A stretch of 19,045 bases of DNA, from NCBI GenBank assembly GCA_050305935.1, contig JBNLGG010000070.1:1-19045 (forward strand). Reading direction: 5' to 3'. Below the pieces are notes generated by a model that had not been told where the DNA came from, searched no databases, and was given only the letters and a program-made list of their open reading frames with translations. Position numbers and translations under genes: made by a program. This document shows positions 1-8,400 of the stretch, in pieces. Every line of letters begins with the position of its first letter. The stretch's first letter is position 1. Source of the stretch: CAJXNP01 sp050305935 (GTDB taxonomy: Bacteria; Bacteroidota; Bacteroidia; Cytophagales; Cyclobacteriaceae).

Positions 1-444
1 GAAAAGGGCAAATACCAATTGGTAGCGAAGAAAGGTAGCTGGAACAATCTCAAACGCAAACTCAAGGCGATCACCAGGAAAACTTTGCCATACAGCTTCG
101 AAGAACGACTTCAAAAGCTCAAAGAAGTATGGATGGGCTGGGTGAACAACTACCGGCTGGCAAGTATTCACGCAAAGCTCAAACAACTCGATGAGTGGCT
201 AAGGAACCGGCTTAGATACTGCATATGGCATGACTGGAAAAAGCTGGAAAGAAAGCGCAAAAACCTGATCAGGTTAGGGGTGTCCCAAGGACAGGCCTAT
301 GCCTGGAGCAGGACGAGGATGGGGGGCTGGGCAGTAGCCCAGAGCCCTATACTGGGAACCACTATTACCCTGTCACGCCTACGAAGAAAAGGTTATGAGA
401 GCATGCTGGGTTACTACTCTAAATTCCGTCCTGAGATTCAATGA
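1..444 (+). CDS. Group II intron reverse transcriptase/maturase, C-terminal part (5' truncated by window edge)
   Basis: The reading frame is open from base 1 (EKGKYQLVAKK...) to the TGA at 442-444, so the gene begins outside the window and about 147 codons are visible. The visible part is the X/maturase and C-terminal domain of a group II intron-encoded protein. It has the basic segment NLKRKLKAITRKT, the SFEERLQKLKEVWMGWVNNY block typical of the maturase domain, WLRNRLRYCIWHDWKK, and an end (RKGYESMLGYYSKFRP) common in bacterial intron proteins. The family's RT copies the intron into new sites and the maturase helps the RNA fold and splice. The stop codon abuts domain V of the intron RNA, which is the expected arrangement. 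The RT catalytic motif (YADD) lies upstream and cannot be checked. No HNH endonuclease domain follows, so this is probably an endonuclease-less protein. Confidence 0.9.
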   Translation, partial: EKGKYQLVAKKGSWNNLKRKLKAITRKTLPYSFEERLQKLKEVWMGWVNNYRLASIHAKLKQLDEWLRNRLRYCIWHDWKKLERKRKNLIRLGVSQGQAYAWSRTRMGGWAVAQSPILGTTITLSRLRRKGYESMLGYYSKFRPEIQ

Positions 445-477
445 ACCGCCGTATACGAGAACCGTACGTACGGTGGT
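445..477 (+). ncRNA. Group II intron domain V
   Basis: Bases 445-453 (ACCGCCGTA) pair with 469-477 (TACGGTGGT) with one G-U wobble (448/474). After this nine-pair lower stem, 454-457 pairs with 463-466 around a five-base AGAAC loop, leaving the two-base bulge CG at 467-468 on the 3' side. This is the domain V shape of group II introns: long stem, two-nucleotide bulge, short capped stem. Aligned on the inner GCCGTAT, the catalytic triad is CGC (447-449) rather than the commoner AGC; CGC is known from some bacterial introns including group IIC. It starts one base after the maturase stop. Confidence 0.85.
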
Positions 478-480
478 GTG

Positions 481-524
481 TGAGGTGCACTGGCGGTCAT
501 TTGGCCGTCAGCCGTCTACACGAT
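481..524 (+). ncRNA. Group II intron domain VI and 3' splice end
   Basis: Bases 490-498 (CTGGCGGTC) pair with 503-511 (GGCCGTCAG) around an ATTT loop, directly 3' of domain V, as expected for domain VI. The segment ends in CTACACGAT (516-524), resembling the conserved CTAC-CGAT end of bacterial group II introns, so the intron/exon junction is placed after T524. The branch-point A cannot be assigned with certainty. The exact boundary is inferred by similarity to other introns and could be off by a few bases. Confidence 0.65.
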
Positions 525-819
525 CTGAAAAGTAGTTCGCTCACGTTAGAAAAATCTGGGAGCGGATTGACTAGGATTTTGAGCATTGTCAACATGCCGT
601 GGTGCCTTCCTTCCAGCCGTTTCGAATCATATTATTTATAGAATGGCTATTCAATTAAAATAAATCAATGTTTTCCAAGGGTTGATTTTGCGGTTAAGAT
701 TTTGATAGGTGCCTTTTCATTCATCAATGTGCCAAAATGTTCATGACTTTTGTTTTTTAAATATTTTTTCGCCTCTTATATTTAGCATTATTTTTTATCT
801 CTAATTAATAAATATTTTT
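525..819. other. Non-coding stretch between intron end and TPR/TonB-C gene
   Basis: No gene is supported here. Bases 525-640 are the presumed 3' exon of the intron. The minus strand is open for about 36 codons in one frame, but no family is recognisable, so the interrupted target is unknown. From about 640 the sequence becomes very AT-rich. A TTTG at 749-752 and TATATTTA at 777-784 resemble a Bacteroidota promoter (TTTG / TAnnTTTG), but the 24-nt spacing is longer than the usual 19-21, so this is a weak candidate. No Shine-Dalgarno precedes the ATG at 820. Confidence 0.4.
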
Positions 820-2652
820 ATGGATATCCGATCACGCCTTTTTTTTCTTCTATTTCCTTGCTGTTTTTATACCAGTTGTCTTTTTGCCCAGGAGACAATT
901 GACATTAATGATTACAATCAGAATGTCAGTTTAACTAACGAGGGATGGGCTTCAATTGAAAAGGGTGAATACCAGGTAGCTGTTGAAAAATTTGAGAAGG
1001 CGATCGATTTTAATCAAAATAATGCAGATAGTTATGTAGGAGCTTCAACCGCCTACCTCTACCTCGATGAATTTGATAAGGCACGAGATCGGATAGATTC
1101 TGCTTTAGTCCTTTCTAAAAACCAATCCGATATTTATTACTTAGCTGGTAATATTCACTTTCGAACAGGAAATTATAAAGAGGCTATAGATCACTATTCT
1201 CAGGCACTATCGCTAAACGATCAAAGTGAGGTAAAAATTAATAAAATTCATTGTCTTTTTAACCGGGCGAATGCGCATATTCGAATGGAAAATTATCTTC
1301 AGGCTGTCAAAGACTTGAATCAAGTACTTTCGGTTAAGGGGGATTTTATGGACGCCTACCATAATAGAGCTGTCGCATTGAAGCATCTTTCCAAAAAAGA
1401 AGATGCTTGTAGGGATTTTGATGCAGCGGTTCATTTTGGAAGTCAAAAATCAATGACCTATTTGACCGGGTATTGCAAAAATGTTGCTTTTAACCCACTT
1501 GACTATTCTACAATTCGTGTTGTTGATCAGGGGCCTGGTGAGGACAATATCATAGATTCAAACATTCCCACTGGATATGAGCAGAGTGGCGACGATCTTA
1601 CGTTCAGTCAAAACACAGATGTGCTTGATACTATTTATTTTCATGATGATTGGACATTGTGTGGGGCTTCTGATTACTCATTTTATCGCGTTGCAAAAGT
1701 CAATAGATTGAAAAGGTATTTTATAGGTTCATTTGTTGATTATCACAGGAATGGTGGTCTCTTGGTGAAGGGTGTTTATGATGAAAATGGAGTTAAGGAT
1801 GGGCTATTCGAAAGGTTCTATGAGAATGGGAATATATATTCGTCGGGGAACTATATTGACAATATTCAAGTTGGTGAATGGAAATTCTATAATGAGGATG
1901 GATCGCTATCCGAAACCATTGAGTTTACCGAAGAGGATTACTATGTGTTGCACTCAATTGACCCAAATGGAAAGCCAGGTGTTGTCAGTAAAAGTGGAAC
2001 CTGGAGAAAAATTATTTCTGAGGGAGGCAAGGTAAAATATAAGCTTACCGGAAAGTTTAAAGATGGGAAAAAGGTCGGGATCTGGAAAGTAACTACGACG
2101 GGTGGGAAAATACTTCATATTGAAAAATATAAGGACAATGTGTTTTATTCGGCTGAAATGCGGGGAGCATTTGGCGATATGGTAATTTCGACGCAGCTCT
2201 TTGGCAAAGACTTTTTTTATCCACAATCATTTGCTGCCATAGAGGAATTCCAGCCCGGTTTTGACATGTATCCGGCTGAATTCGTCGATGATTTGCCAAA
2301 TACCTCGTTTATTGCTGAAAGTGACACCGGTTTCATTAAGGCCCAATACCCGGGTGGCATGGCAGGTTTTTACAGTTTTCTCGGGATGAATATTAGGTAT
2401 CCGGACGCTGCGAGGGTCAAAAGTGTATCTGGTAAAGTTTATGTAAAATTTAGTATATCGAAAGATGGTGCTGTCGAGAAGGTTGAAGTAATAAAAGGTC
2501 TGGGCCACGGACTGGATGAGGAAGCAATCAGGGTGATTTCCCTCTGTCCAAACTGGATTCCCGCCAGAAAAGATGGTGTCAGAGTTGTAGACTCAATGGT
2601 ACTACCGATCACCTTTAGACATGAAGGTGTAGTTAGAATCGATGGGAAGTAG
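820..2652 (+). CDS. Secreted TPR / MORN-like repeat protein with C-terminal TonB domain
   Basis: A 610-residue protein with an N-terminal signal peptide (hydrophobic core about residues 6-24, ending LFAQ). Residues about 37-215 form around five TPR repeats (for example EYQVAVEKFEKAIDFNQNN and NYKEAIDHYSQALSLN), which mediate protein-protein contacts. Residues about 306-440 carry MORN/YwqK-like repeats of the type G-xYxNG-GEWKFYNEDG. Residues about 509-603 are a TonB C-terminal domain (YPDAARVKSVSGKVYVKFSISKDG ... GLDEEAI). In classical TonB this domain contacts outer-membrane receptors, but here there is no transmembrane anchor or proline-rich spacer, so energy transduction from ExbBD is not expected. 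A periplasmic scaffold or envelope-associated role is an inference. The ATG at 820 is chosen because it gives a complete signal peptide. The gene is monocistronic, ending at a convergent hairpin. Confidence 0.85.
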   Translation: MDIRSRLFFLLFPCCFYTSCLFAQETIDINDYNQNVSLTNEGWASIEKGEYQVAVEKFEKAIDFNQNNADSYVGASTAYLYLDEFDKARDRIDSALVLSKNQSDIYYLAGNIHFRTGNYKEAIDHYSQALSLNDQSEVKINKIHCLFNRANAHIRMENYLQAVKDLNQVLSVKGDFMDAYHNRAVALKHLSKKEDACRDFDAAVHFGSQKSMTYLTGYCKNVAFNPLDYSTIRVVDQGPGEDNIIDSNIPTGYEQSGDDLTFSQNTDVLDTIYFHDDWTLCGASDYSFYRVAKVNRLKRYFIGSFVDYHRNGGLLVKGVYDENGVKDGLFERFYENGNIYSSGNYIDNIQVGEWKFYNEDGSLSETIEFTEEDYYVLHSIDPNGKPGVVSKSGTWRKIISEGGKVKYKLTGKFKDGKKVGIWKVTTTGGKILHIEKYKDNVFYSAEMRGAFGDMVISTQLFGKDFFYPQSFAAIEEFQPGFDMYPAEFVDDLPNTSFIAESDTGFIKAQYPGGMAGFYSFLGMNIRYPDAARVKSVSGKVYVKFSISKDGAVEKVEVIKGLGHGLDEEAIRVISLCPNWIPARKDGVRVVDSMVLPITFRHEGVVRIDGK

Positions 2653-2752
2653 AAATACGCTGTGAGGGGTTTAGGTCAAATACCTTTAAGAGTTGCTTTT
2701 AAAGAATGGAAGGTCCGGGTTTTCATTTTACATCATTATCGACAACCACATG

Positions 2753-2790
2753 AGTTCAGACGGTGATCCGGCTGGGCCACCGTCTGAACT
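2753..2790. terminator. Perfect 13-bp hairpin between convergent genes
   Basis: AGTTCAGACGGTG (2753-2765) is perfectly complementary to CACCGTCTGAACT (2778-2790), with a 12-base loop. It lies 100 bases after the TPR/TonB-C stop and 10 bases beyond the end of the convergent M61 gene, the right place for a bidirectional terminator. Neither side has a clear T-run, so Rho-independent termination by this hairpin alone is uncertain; it may instead protect 3' ends. Confidence 0.6.
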
Positions 2791-2800
2791 GATAAAGCGA

Positions 2801-4573
2801 TCACAAATTCCTCAGCCACTTATCCCTTAGCTTCAACTGCTTTTTAGAAGGTTTTTCCAGTACGGTAAACTGGTGTTTGATCTTCTGGGGTAATAGTGGT
2901 GCGTCAAACTCCTCTTCTGTGCCATCTCGATCTACAGTAAAATGCACCGTTTCACCGGCCTTCATTTGATTTATTTTGCCTAACTCAGTTTGGGCATTCA
3001 TTAATGTTAGCTCAGTGCCGCTTACTTTCTTTATTATATCGCCCACCATAAAAGGACTTTCAGAATTACTCACCTGGGTGATGAAGATTTGCTGCGCTCC
3101 ATTGACATTCAAGCTGATGCCAAAGGCCACTTTGGAAGAATCATAGCCGGCAAAGTCCTGGTAGTCAATTCCGATTTCCGCAAAATACTCTTTGACCGGA
3201 AGCTCTTGGGTTCCATCGATGTAGTTCTTGATATAGTCGTCCACCGAAGGGTAGGTCATTGCTACCAATTCGTTAAAGAAATTCTCTTCGTCGAAAGGTT
3301 TATTCGGCCCGTATTTTTTTGTTAGTTCCACGATAACTTCCCTTAATCCTTTTTTTCCTTTTGACTCTTTAAGGATCAAGAGATCTAGCAGGGTGGCGGT
3401 CATGGCTCCTCCGTGGTAAATATTGATATATTGATCCTCCAGTTCGGCAGCTCTGACACCTAGTTCAGTCAGTGAGATGGAAGGATCAAAATTATCATTG
3501 ACATTTAGTTTGTCGCTACATTCTTCCAGGTACACTTCCAGCGGCATGATACCGCCTCTCAATTGCATGATCCAGGCCGACCATTCCGTTGCGCCCTCGT
3601 ACAGCCAGAGGTGCCTGGATAGTTCCGGCGTTTCAAAATTGAATTTCTCTACCAGTTCTGAATGAATATTCAGTGGGGTAACCACGTGGAAAAATTCATG
3701 CGCTACGACCGACCTTAGCATTTGGACTTTTTGTTCATTAAGCTCAGACTCTTTCAAGGCATAACCCGAGCTATAAGAATGCTCCCAGGCACCAAAATCC
3801 AGATCTTCAAAATGGAAGAGGAAAACGTAACGTTCTACCGGCAATCCCTCGGTAAATTTAGAAGCAGCAAATAAAATATCTTTTAAGTCCACCAGTATGC
3901 TGTCTGATAGGATCTTATCTGTTTTAGAGTATGTGAAGACATCCACCTTGGTTCCTTCAACATCTACACTTGATTCACTTAGTCTGCCTAAAAGCATTGG
4001 CGAGTCAACGGCAAAATCATAGGTGGGAGCTGTGAAATAGCCTTCATCGTTTAGAGTCATTGCTGTACCCACTTTCCAATCGGCAGGGTATTCCAGCTTA
4101 ATCCAAATCTCGTGCGACTGCATGCCATGGAAATAACCCAGCACAGCGTGGTTATTGATGTAGGCATGGTCTTTTTCCAATGACGTACCGCACATGTTGT
4201 AAACAGGGTGTTCATCCACTGGATTGTCAAATGTTTCGGCGATGGCGTAGCTGATCTTTACTGTTTTTTCGGGATCAGATATTTTCCATTGGTTGGTGGA
4301 AATTTGCTTTGTAGCGATGGTGTCTCCATTGCTATCCATTGCTGTGAACGACCTGACAAACCGTCCAATGTCCATGATCGAGTAGGTGCCTGGTGCCGTA
4401 GCTGCAAACTGAAAGACATCATTTTCCTTTGTCAGCTTGTCAGGTACAAGCGTCACCTTAAACAAGTCGTCAGCAATATCGTTGAGGTCATAGGTGAATT
4501 TGTGTTGGGCGAGCAACACATTGGTAAACAAAAAGAGAAATAGGGGGATTAGAATTTTTTTTTTGTGGTGCAT
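2801..4573 (-). CDS. M61 family metallopeptidase with PDZ domain, secreted
   Basis: A 590-residue zinc peptidase of the M61 (glycyl aminopeptidase-like) family. A signal peptide (MHHKKKILIPLFLFLFTNVL then LAQ) directs it to the periplasm or outside. An N-terminal beta domain (about 25-190) is followed by the thermolysin-like catalytic domain. The zinc motif HEFFH is at residues 292-296, where His292 and His296 would bind zinc and Glu293 act as base; the third ligand is probably Glu326 in LYEGATEW. A PDZ domain follows at about 480-575 (GISLNVNGAQQIFITQV...GDIIKKV). All key residues are present. The ATG at 4573 is preferred over an upstream in-frame TTG at 4597, because it starts directly at the basic n-region of the signal peptide. 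It is divergently transcribed from the FMN reductase. Family members release N-terminal Gly/Ala; the substrate here is unknown. Confidence 0.88.
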   Translation of the reverse strand: MHHKKKILIPLFLFLFTNVLLAQHKFTYDLNDIADDLFKVTLVPDKLTKENDVFQFAATAPGTYSIMDIGRFVRSFTAMDSNGDTIATKQISTNQWKISDPEKTVKISYAIAETFDNPVDEHPVYNMCGTSLEKDHAYINNHAVLGYFHGMQSHEIWIKLEYPADWKVGTAMTLNDEGYFTAPTYDFAVDSPMLLGRLSESSVDVEGTKVDVFTYSKTDKILSDSILVDLKDILFAASKFTEGLPVERYVFLFHFEDLDFGAWEHSYSSGYALKESELNEQKVQMLRSVVAHEFFHVVTPLNIHSELVEKFNFETPELSRHLWLYEGATEWSAWIMQLRGGIMPLEVYLEECSDKLNVNDNFDPSISLTELGVRAAELEDQYINIYHGGAMTATLLDLLILKESKGKKGLREVIVELTKKYGPNKPFDEENFFNELVAMTYPSVDDYIKNYIDGTQELPVKEYFAEIGIDYQDFAGYDSSKVAFGISLNVNGAQQIFITQVSNSESPFMVGDIIKKVSGTELTLMNAQTELGKINQMKAGETVHFTVDRDGTEEEFDAPLLPQKIKHQFTVLEKPSKKQLKLRDKWLRNL

Positions 4574-4601
4574 TGAGATACAGTTAATGTGAAACAATTT
4601 T

Positions 4602-4634
4602 CAAGTATACTTTTTTTCAGTCAAATATTTCAAA
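4602..4634 (-). promoter_or_regulatory. Candidate Bacteroidota promoter of the M61 gene
   Basis: Read on the minus strand, TTTG (4634-4631) and TATACTTG (4609-4602) are 21 bases apart, close to the Bacteroidota primary sigma consensus TTTG-N19-21-TAnnTTTG with one mismatch in the -7 box. It lies 28 bases before the preferred ATG at 4573, leaving a short leader, which also argues against the upstream TTG start. Confidence 0.6.
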
Positions 4635-4686
4635 TATTGATGATGTGCGGCATTCTGGGGGGGTGAAGCGAAATAATTCAGTGAAG

Positions 4687-4718
4687 TTTAACAATTCTGT
4701 GTTTATTTAATAGTTTAG
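4687..4718 (+). promoter_or_regulatory. Candidate promoter of the FMN reductase gene
   Basis: TTTA (4687-4690), 20 bases, then TAGTTTAG (4711-4718) resembles TTTG-N20-TAnnTTTG with one mismatch in each box. The ATG follows at 4742. The intergenic region 4574-4741 thus holds two divergent promoters. This one is weaker than its minus-strand neighbour. Confidence 0.4.
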
Positions 4719-4741
4719 TCCTTACTAATAAATTACTCTCA

Positions 4742-5275
4742 ATGTACAATAATCAGCCCTCCATTTTTGCCATATCCGGAAGCACGAAGCAACGTTCTTC
4801 AAATAAGACTCTTCTTGAGCATCTGAAAAAGAGTTTTCCTGATGTCGTATTCGATTTTTACGAGGGTGTGGATCGGCTTCCTCATTTTAATCCCGATGTA
4901 GAAGGGTCAATGGTGCCAGGTTCTGTGGTAGATTTCAGAAAAAGGATAGAAAACGCAGATGGGGTTATCATTTGTACACCGGAGTATGTGTTTAACCTGC
5001 CAGGTAGTTTAAAAAACGCACTCGACTGGCTTGTTTCAACGACCGTCCTCACCAATAAACCGGTAGCCCAGATCATTGCCTCTGCATCCGGTGAAAAAGC
5101 ATACGAATTATTGCATCTGATACTCACCACCCTCCAAGCCCGGGTTTCTGACGAAACAAGGTTACTGGTTCAGGGAGTAAAGGGAAAGGTGGATGGAGAC
5201 AAAATCAAGGATCATGAGGTGAAGTCTTCTCTCAATAAAATAATGAAGGCATTGCTTGGCGAACTTTCTGAATAA
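4742..5275 (+). CDS. NAD(P)H-dependent FMN reductase family protein
   Basis: A 177-residue flavodoxin-fold oxidoreductase. The N-terminal strand-loop IFAISGSTKQRSSNKTL (residues 8-24) is the FMN phosphate-binding loop. TPEYVFNLPGSLKNALDWL (about 79-97) is the hallmark TPEYN-PG-LKNALDW motif of the NADPH-dependent FMN reductase family (ArsH/YieF/azoreductase relatives). Such enzymes reduce quinones, azo dyes or metals, or supply reduced flavin; the substrate cannot be inferred. Length is normal for the family. There is no signal peptide, so it is cytoplasmic. It stands alone, divergent from the M61 gene and separated from the next gene by 209 bases. The ATG at 4742 is the only start that retains the phosphate loop without an unusual extension. 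Confidence 0.9.
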   Translation: MYNNQPSIFAISGSTKQRSSNKTLLEHLKKSFPDVVFDFYEGVDRLPHFNPDVEGSMVPGSVVDFRKRIENADGVIICTPEYVFNLPGSLKNALDWLVSTTVLTNKPVAQIIASASGEKAYELLHLILTTLQARVSDETRLLVQGVKGKVDGDKIKDHEVKSSLNKIMKALLGELSE

Positions 5276-5377
5276 TTCTATTACAACACCTGTTTATTTG
5301 ACCGCTTCCGGGTTGTCATCAGAGGAAACCCGATTGGCAAGATGTAAATAGCGTTTCTTAGGGGCTTTTTTCTGTTT

Positions 5378-5413
5378 GATATCCAATTGTCAAATAGCTT
5401 TCGATATCCAATT
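5378..5413. promoter_or_regulatory. Direct repeat GATATCCAATT bracketing a possible -7 box
   Basis: GATATCCAATT occurs at 5378-5388 and again at 5403-5413, a 25-base centre-to-centre period. Between the copies lies TAGCTTTC (5395-5402), a near match to TAnnTTTG, with TTTG at 5375-5378. The arrangement could be a pair of activator or repressor half-sites controlling the large receptor gene starting at 5485. It is a short repeat in AT-rich DNA, so the call is tentative. Confidence 0.3.
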
Positions 5414-5484
5414 TTAAGGAACATTTATGGAATTTGGACGGTGTCGGCATCTTGATGATAGATGTTCACTAAACAAATTCCATT

Positions 5485-8400
5485 ATGAGAAACTTTACTT
5501 TTATCCTGTGTTTAATAATGCATATTTTTTTTCACTCAGAGGCTCAGGTAGCAACGAGAATAGTTAAAGGTACATTGACGGATCCCGAAACAAATGAGGC
5601 CCTACCGGGAGTAAATATTTCCATTAAGGGAACCAATGATGGTACCGTAACGGACATAGAGGGTCGGTATGAAATTGAAGCACCAATTGGTTCTACGCTA
5701 GTATTTTCATATGTAGGATATCAGTCAAAGGAAATGAAGGTGGAACCTGTTTCTTCTGCAGATATGGAAGGGGATCCAATAATATTTCGGCATAAGATTC
5801 CTGATGATCCTGACAAAACATTTTCTCCCTATTTTTTCATTCAAAGTGATGATCCATCAGTTGATAAGATGCCTTTGAAAGCTACCGAGGCTCTTGTTAA
5901 CATAGCGGGTGTTATTGCAGATGTCCAGATAAGGCAGGTTTATGTGAATGAAGGGTCAAAACCTATTGAGGCGATATACATATTTCCGGGGTCGACGAGG
6001 GCTGCCGTGTATGGGATGACGATGACGATTGGCGATAGGAGGTTGACTGCTAAGATCAAAGAAAAGGAACAGGCCAGAGTTGAATACCAAGAAGCAAAAA
6101 GTGCGGGTAAAACGGCCACGTTGCTCGAACAAAACCGCCCAAATGTATTCCAGATGAATGTCTCCAATATAATGCCGGGTGATACGATCAAGGTCGATAT
6201 CAAGTATACAGAATTACTTGAGTCGCTTGACGGAACGTACGAATTCGTTTACCCGACAGTGGTGGGTCCCCGATATTCGGAAGAAAATGTTGATGGTGAC
6301 CACGAAGATAAGGATTGGGTGAGTAATCCATACTTGCATGAAGGGAGCGATCCACCCCATAAGTACAACATGATATTAAATTTGAATTCGCCCATACCAA
6401 TAAAAAAAATCCATTCTGTATCCCACAAAATACATACACAATTTCTTTCCACATCGAAAGCTCAAATTGTGCTGGATAAGGAAGAAATGTATGGAGGCAA
6501 CAGGGATTTTATTCTTAGGTATAAGCTGCGAGGGGGTGAAGTTGCTTCGGGAATATTGATCAATCCAGGCGAAAAGGAGAACTTTTTTCTCATGATGGTC
6601 GAGCCACCCGACCATGCTGAAATCGAGGTGGTGCCTTCGAGGGAGTACATTTTTATTGTAGATGTTTCCGGTTCCATGCACGGTTTTCCCCTGGATGTAT
6701 GTAAAGAGTTGCTACAAAATCTAATTGGTTCATTAAGAAGGGATGATGTGTTTAATGTGATGTTCTTTGAAAGCGGAAATAAGATGCTTCATAGAAATTC
6801 GGTTCAGGCAAATGAATATAATATCAAGGAAGCGATTCGTGCCATTGACCGTCAGTCGGGAGGAGGAGGAACAAACCTTTATTCAGCGCTTGAAGATGCC
6901 CTTTCCCTGGAGAAAAAATACGGGAGATCAAGGACTTTCATTGTAATTACAGATGGCTATGTTTCAATCGAAAAAGAAGCTTTTCAATTGATTAACGAAA
7001 GTAGGAATGATGCCAATCTATTTGCGATCGGTATAGGTTCATCGGTAAACCGATATCTGATTGAAGGATTGGCTCATGCCGGAATGGGAGAGCCGTTCAT
7101 CGTCACAAATGCGTCCGAGGCAAAGGTGGTGGGGAGAAAATTTAAAGAGATGGTTGAATACCCTATGTTAACGGATATTTCTATTGACTACAAAGATTTT
7201 AAAGTCTATGATATTGAACCCAGGTTTATTCCTGATGTTTTTGCCAAACGCCCAATTATCGTTTATGGAAAGTACAAAGGTGATGCTTCCGGTTCTATCA
7301 AACTGCGAGGAGTTACTGGAGAAGGAGTTTATGCTAAAGAATTCAAGCTGGAGGATGCTGATTCAAACAACAATCAATCCCTCCGGTACCTCTGGGCCAG
7401 AAATAAAATTAAATACCTGGATGACTATGCCGGTTATTACGAAGACAATAACCCTCAAACCTCCGAAAAACTCAAACAGGAGGTTACGAAATTGGGGATT
7501 AAATACAACCTGCTGACCAACTACACCTCTTTCATCGCTGTTGATACCATTATTAGAAATTCAACAGGAAAAACTGAGCGAGTGAAACAACCATTGCCGA
7601 TGCCACAGGGCGTAAGTGACCAGGCGATTGGAATGGCTTTAAAGGCAGATGTATCGCAACTTTCTGAAATTGTGGTGGTGGGTTATGGCATGCAAAAGAA
7701 ATCTTGTCTTACCGGAAGTGTCGCGACCGTGAAGAGTAGCGCAGCAAATACCTTTTCGAATACAAACGTTAATCAGTCACTTGCCGGAAAAGTTTCTGGT
7801 GTCATAGTTACCCAAAATTCAGGTGCGCCGGGTGGCAATAGTAGCATTCGGATTCGAGGAATTTCTTCCCTTGCTGATAATAATTCCCCTTTGATTGTAG
7901 TAGATGGTGTTCCACTCGATAACACTGATATGCCGGTGACTACCTCTGGCACCGTCGCTCCAAACAGAATAGCAGGGGTAAATCCAAACGATATCGAATC
8001 ACTGGAAGTTTTAAAAAGCGCAAACAGCACTGCTATCTATGGAAGTAGGGCTGTAAATGGCGTCATCCTCATCACAACTAAAAAGGCAAAGCAATATGAA
8101 GAGGAGGTAGAGGTGAACACATCATTTTCTATTGACAAAGTAAACAAGCTTCCGGCATTACAATCTGAGTATGCTCAGGGAAGGCCGGAAAATGGAGATT
8201 TAATTTGGAAAGGTGGTGATGTAAACGAACTTTTCAGTTGGGGTCCTTCGATTTCGACACTGGCGTTTGATGGGGCAGATTATGCCTTTGATAAAAACGG
8301 CAGGCTGGTGCCCGGTAGTGGAGATGGTGCCCGGGAAGCAATGGCATATAATCCCCACGATGTATTACAGAGCGGCTTTACGCTTGATAATTACGTTTCC

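Noticed and set aside
441..641. Plus-strand open frame of 66 codons
   Set aside because: It covers intron domains V and VI and the downstream exon; its content is structural RNA sequence and no protein family is recognisable.
4574..4597. TTG start 8 codons upstream for the M61 peptidase
   Set aside because: The ATG at 4573 begins directly at the basic signal-peptide n-region and lies nearer the expected distance from the TATACTTG box; the extension adds a non-typical segment.
5309..5332. Hairpin CGGGTT/AACCCG as terminator of the FMN reductase gene
   Set aside because: Only six base pairs, a 12-base loop and no T-run directly after it.
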